From positions 1 through 8,499 of the forward strand of contig JBGAUK010000120.1 of NCBI GenBank assembly GCA_044228695.1: a stretch of 8,499 nt of DNA, given 5' to 3'. Each line of letters opens with the position of its first letter. Position 1 is the stretch's first letter. Positions 6,694 through 8,499 of this stretch are shown here, in pieces. The translations under genes and the position numbers were made by a program. Source of the stretch: M0108 sp044228695. GTDB taxonomy: Bacteria > Pseudomonadota > Gammaproteobacteria > Chromatiales > Chromatiaceae. The notes beneath the pieces were generated by a model. The model was given only the letters and a program-made list of their open reading frames with translations. It was not told the DNA's origin and ran no database searches.

Positions 6694-7563
6694 ATGCCAG
6701 CCCCCCATACCCACCAACCCGCTTTCAGCTTCGAGCTGTTCCCGCCCAAGACCCCGGAGGGGATGACCAAACTCGCCGCCAGCATCGACCTGATGAATGC
6801 CATGGGGCCCGACTACTTCTCCGTCACCTACGGGGCCGGCGGCTCCACCCGGGACAGCACCTTCGCGGCCCTGGACCTGCTCCTGGCCAGGGGCATACCG
6901 GCCGCCCCCCACCTCGCCTGCATCGGCTCCAGCCGGGCCGAGATACGCGGCATCCTGGAACGTTACCAGGCTCAGGGCATTCGCCGCCTCGTGGCCCTGC
7001 GCGGCGATCTGCCCTCCGGCATGGGGCTGGGCGCCGCCGGGGACTTCCGCAATGCCAACGAACTGGTAGCCTTCATCCGTCAGGAGACCGGCGACCACTT
7101 CTACCTCGAGGTCGCGGCCTACCCCGAGGTCCATCCCCAGGCCCCCAACGCCGATCAGGACCTTGCCAACTTCCAGCGTAAGGTCGGGGCCGGCGCCAAC
7201 GCCGCCATCACCCAGTATTTTTACAACCCCGACGCCTATTTTGGCTTTGTCGAGCGCTGCGCGGCCCGGGGCATCCAGATCCCCATCCAGCCCGGCATCA
7301 TGCCCATCACCAACTTCTCCCAGCTCGCCCGCTTCTCCGACGCCTGCGGCGCCGAGATCCCGCGCTGGGTCCGCAAACGCCTGGAGGCCCTGGGCGACGA
7401 CATCGAGGCCATCCGCGCCTTCGGCCACGAGGTGGTCCTCGGCCTCTGCCAGCGCCTCCTGGAGGGTGGCGCCCCGGGCCTGCACTTTTACAGCATGAAT
7501 CAGGCGGGTCCGGTGCTCCGCTTGTGCCAGGATCTTGGCCTGGCACCGGTGGGTCGCCCTTGA
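6694..7563 (+). CDS. metF: 5,10-methylenetetrahydrofolate reductase
   Basis: Flavin (FAD) enzyme that reduces 5,10-methylene-THF to 5-methyl-THF, the methyl donor for methionine synthase. The product is 289 residues (E. coli MetF has 296) and predicted to form the single TIM-barrel domain of the bacterial enzyme. FSFELFPPKT (11-20) carries the catalytic Glu14. DYFSVTYGAGGSTRD (40-54) is the family's FAD/folate-binding region. ALRGDLPSG (101-109) carries the folate-contacting Asp105. ITQYFYN and PIQPGIMPI follow, and LHFYSMNQAG closes the barrel. The open frame extends upstream to 6571, but that part is low-complexity and unlike MetF. The ATG at 6694 has AGGAG at 6684-6688, 5 bases away. It probably shares a transcript with ahcY across a structured 205-base spacer and is convergent with kdpE. 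With metK and ahcY it supplies the methyl cycle. Confidence 0.98.
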   Translation: MPAPHTHQPAFSFELFPPKTPEGMTKLAASIDLMNAMGPDYFSVTYGAGGSTRDSTFAALDLLLARGIPAAPHLACIGSSRAEIRGILERYQAQGIRRLVALRGDLPSGMGLGAAGDFRNANELVAFIRQETGDHFYLEVAAYPEVHPQAPNADQDLANFQRKVGAGANAAITQYFYNPDAYFGFVERCAARGIQIPIQPGIMPITNFSQLARFSDACGAEIPRWVRKRLEALGDDIEAIRAFGHEVVLGLCQRLLEGGAPGLHFYSMNQAGPVLRLCQDLGLAPVGRP

Positions 7564-7590
7564 ATCAGGAATCCCTATCCCGGAATCAGG
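7496..7590 (+). repeat. Three copies of GAATCAGG at the metF 3' end
   Basis: GAATCAGG occurs at 7497-7504 (inside metF, coding for part of MNQAG), at 7562-7569 (overlapping the stop codon) and at 7583-7590. The two outer copies with the sequence between them (GAATCAGGAATCCCTATCCC) look like a degenerate GGAATC-type short repeat. The copy inside metF is explained by coding constraint. The pair after the stop may be a minor intergenic repeat or chance. Confidence 0.4.
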
Positions 7591-7631
7591 CAGACAGCAA
7601 CATGTCCCCGGTAGAGGCACAGTGAAGGGAC

Positions 7632-7665
7632 GGGCCGCCGGAAGAACTTTGGCAGGGTTCGGCCC
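7632..7665. terminator. Weak inverted repeat between convergent metF and kdpE
   Basis: GGGCCG (7632-7637) can pair with CGGCCC (7660-7665) around a 22-base loop. It sits in the 105-base gap between the converging ends of metF and kdpE, where a bidirectional terminator would be expected. Neither side has a clear U-tract (CAGTTATATTT on the plus side, TCCCTTCACT on the minus side). Support is therefore poor, and termination may depend on Rho. Confidence 0.2.
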
Positions 7666-7668
7666 CAG

Positions 7669-8361
7669 TTATATTTCCAGCCGATAGCCAACGCCAGACA
7701 CGGTGAGCAGGTGCTGGGGCCGCGCCGGTTCGTCTTCCAGTTTGCGGCGCAGCCCGGCCATAAAGACCCGCAGGTAATGAATGCGATCCACATGCGAGGG
7801 TCCCCAGACCTCCTTCAGCAATTGTCGGTGCGTCAGCACGCGGCCGGCGTGGGTAAGCAGCACGGTCAACATGCGGTATTCGATGGGCGTCAGATGCACG
7901 GCTTGGTCGGCACGCGTGACCGTGCGGTGGACCAGGTCGATGCGCAGATTGCCGAACTCGACCAGGGCTTTGCCGCCGTCCTCGAGCCGGACCACCCGGC
8001 GCAGCAAGGCGCGCAGGCGGGCCAGCAATTCCGGTACGCCAAAGGGCTTGGTCAAATAGTCGTCAGCGCCCGCATCCAGGGCCGCCACCTTCTGTGCTTC
8101 CTCGCCACGCGCGGAGAGAATCAGGATGGGAATGAGGGTCCAGGCGCGCAGATCGCGGATGACATCGAGGCCGTCCCGATCGGGCAGTCCCAGGTCGAGA
8201 ATGATCAATTCCGGCTGGCGGGTGGCGGCCTCGATCAGGCCACGCTCGGCGGTTTCCGCCGGCCAGACCTGAAAGCCGGACGCGCCGAGGGCGCTATGCA
8301 GGAAGCGGCGAATTTCCTTGTCGTCTTCGATCAGCACCAGGTTCACGACCGGTTCGCTCAT
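7669..8361 (-). CDS. kdpE: KdpE, OmpR/PhoB-family response regulator
   Basis: Cytosolic DNA-binding response regulator that is expected to activate the kdpFABC potassium-pump genes when phosphorylated by KdpD under potassium limitation or osmotic stress. The product is 230 residues; E. coli KdpE has about 225. Receiver domain (about 6-120): acidic pocket EDD (12-14), phosphoacceptor Asp56 in ILDLGLPD, Ser83, and Lys105 in LTKPFG. A winged-helix output domain follows (about 133-230), with VHLTPIEYRML, GRVLTHRQLL, WGPSH, the IHYLRVFMAGLRRKLE recognition region, and the closing GVGYRLEI. Particular KdpE traits are RRFL, AALDAGADDYL and HYLRVFM...KLE-EPARPQHLLT. AAGGA lies 7 bases before the ATG. 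It overlaps the kdpD stop by four bases (ATGA), implying translational coupling. Confidence 0.96.
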   Translation of the reverse strand: MSEPVVNLVLIEDDKEIRRFLHSALGASGFQVWPAETAERGLIEAATRQPELIILDLGLPDRDGLDVIRDLRAWTLIPILILSARGEEAQKVAALDAGADDYLTKPFGVPELLARLRALLRRVVRLEDGGKALVEFGNLRIDLVHRTVTRADQAVHLTPIEYRMLTVLLTHAGRVLTHRQLLKEVWGPSHVDRIHYLRVFMAGLRRKLEDEPARPQHLLTVSGVGYRLEI

Positions 8362-8499
8362 GCCAATTCCTTGATAGCCGGTGGCTGGCCCCTTGGCAGG
8401 GTGAAGAGGAAGCAGGCCCCGGCTTGGGGGTGCCGATCCCCTGCCCGATTGCGCGCCCAGACACGGCCGCCATGGGCGACGACGATGGCGCGCACGATG
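8358..8499 (-). CDS. kdpD: KdpD sensor histidine kinase, C-terminal end (5' part beyond right edge)
   Basis: Only the last 46 codons and the stop are in the window. They encode the end of a histidine-kinase ATPase domain: IVRAIVVAHGGRVWARNR is the helix and strand preceding the G2 region, and GACFLFTLP is the final strand typical of HATPase_c domains. The short tail QPPAIKELA follows. KdpD is a membrane-bound, potassium- and osmosensing kinase whose partner is KdpE. The assignment rests on the ATPase end plus the overlapping kdpE gene, since the distinctive N-terminal KdpD and Usp domains are not visible. The stop TGA shares ATGA with the kdpE start. The pump genes kdpFABC usually precede kdpD, so they would be further right on the minus strand. 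Confidence 0.9.
   Translation of the reverse strand, partial: IVRAIVVAHGGRVWARNRAGDRHPQAGACFLFTLPRGQPPAIKELA

Noticed and set aside
6415..7620. 401-codon minus-strand open frame opposite metF
   Set aside because: It covers metF completely, starts in the repeat-containing gap and has no recognisable domain; the plus-strand MetF motifs are decisive.

Overview
The window is GC-rich bacterial chromosomal DNA carrying housekeeping genes with strong third-position GC. Gene content and protein character suggest a gammaproteobacterium, plausibly a purple sulfur or related sulfur-oxidising Chromatiales member. The reasons are a tkt-gap pair like that of carbon-fixation/gluconeogenesis clusters, an ahcY-metF pair behind an SAH riboswitch, and a KdpE very close to the enterobacterial type. 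The lineage is an inference from reading alone.

Left part, minus strand: a gene for a small thioredoxin-fold protein (3056-3613), then transketolase (815-2827), then the 5' three quarters of glyceraldehyde-3-phosphate dehydrogenase, which runs off the left edge (1-738). A perfect 9-bp stem-loop sits between tkt and gap. An AT-rich island upstream of tkt is the likely promoter region for the sugar-phosphate genes.

Middle part, plus strand: metK (3794-4963), a clear S-adenosylhomocysteine (SAH) riboswitch (about 4989-5054), ahcY (5082-6488), a 205-base spacer rich in hairpins, and metF (6694-7563). Together these cover most of the activated-methyl cycle. MetK makes SAM, AhcY removes the SAH left by methyltransferases, and MetF supplies 5-methyl-THF for remethylating homocysteine. 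Only methionine synthase is absent from the window. The riboswitch lies after metK and before ahcY-metF, so SAH can raise the recycling genes without raising SAM synthesis.

Right part, minus strand, convergent with metF: the response regulator kdpE (7669-8361), overlapped by four bases with the 3' end of the sensor kinase kdpD (8358-8499, cut by the right edge). These control high-affinity potassium uptake. The kdpFABC genes, if present, should lie beyond the right edge.

I saw no tRNA, rRNA, CRISPR array, insertion sequence or phage gene. The most notable elements are the SAH riboswitch, which belongs to a known class, and the unexplained structured spacer before metF. I did not find a convincing new multi-gene system.
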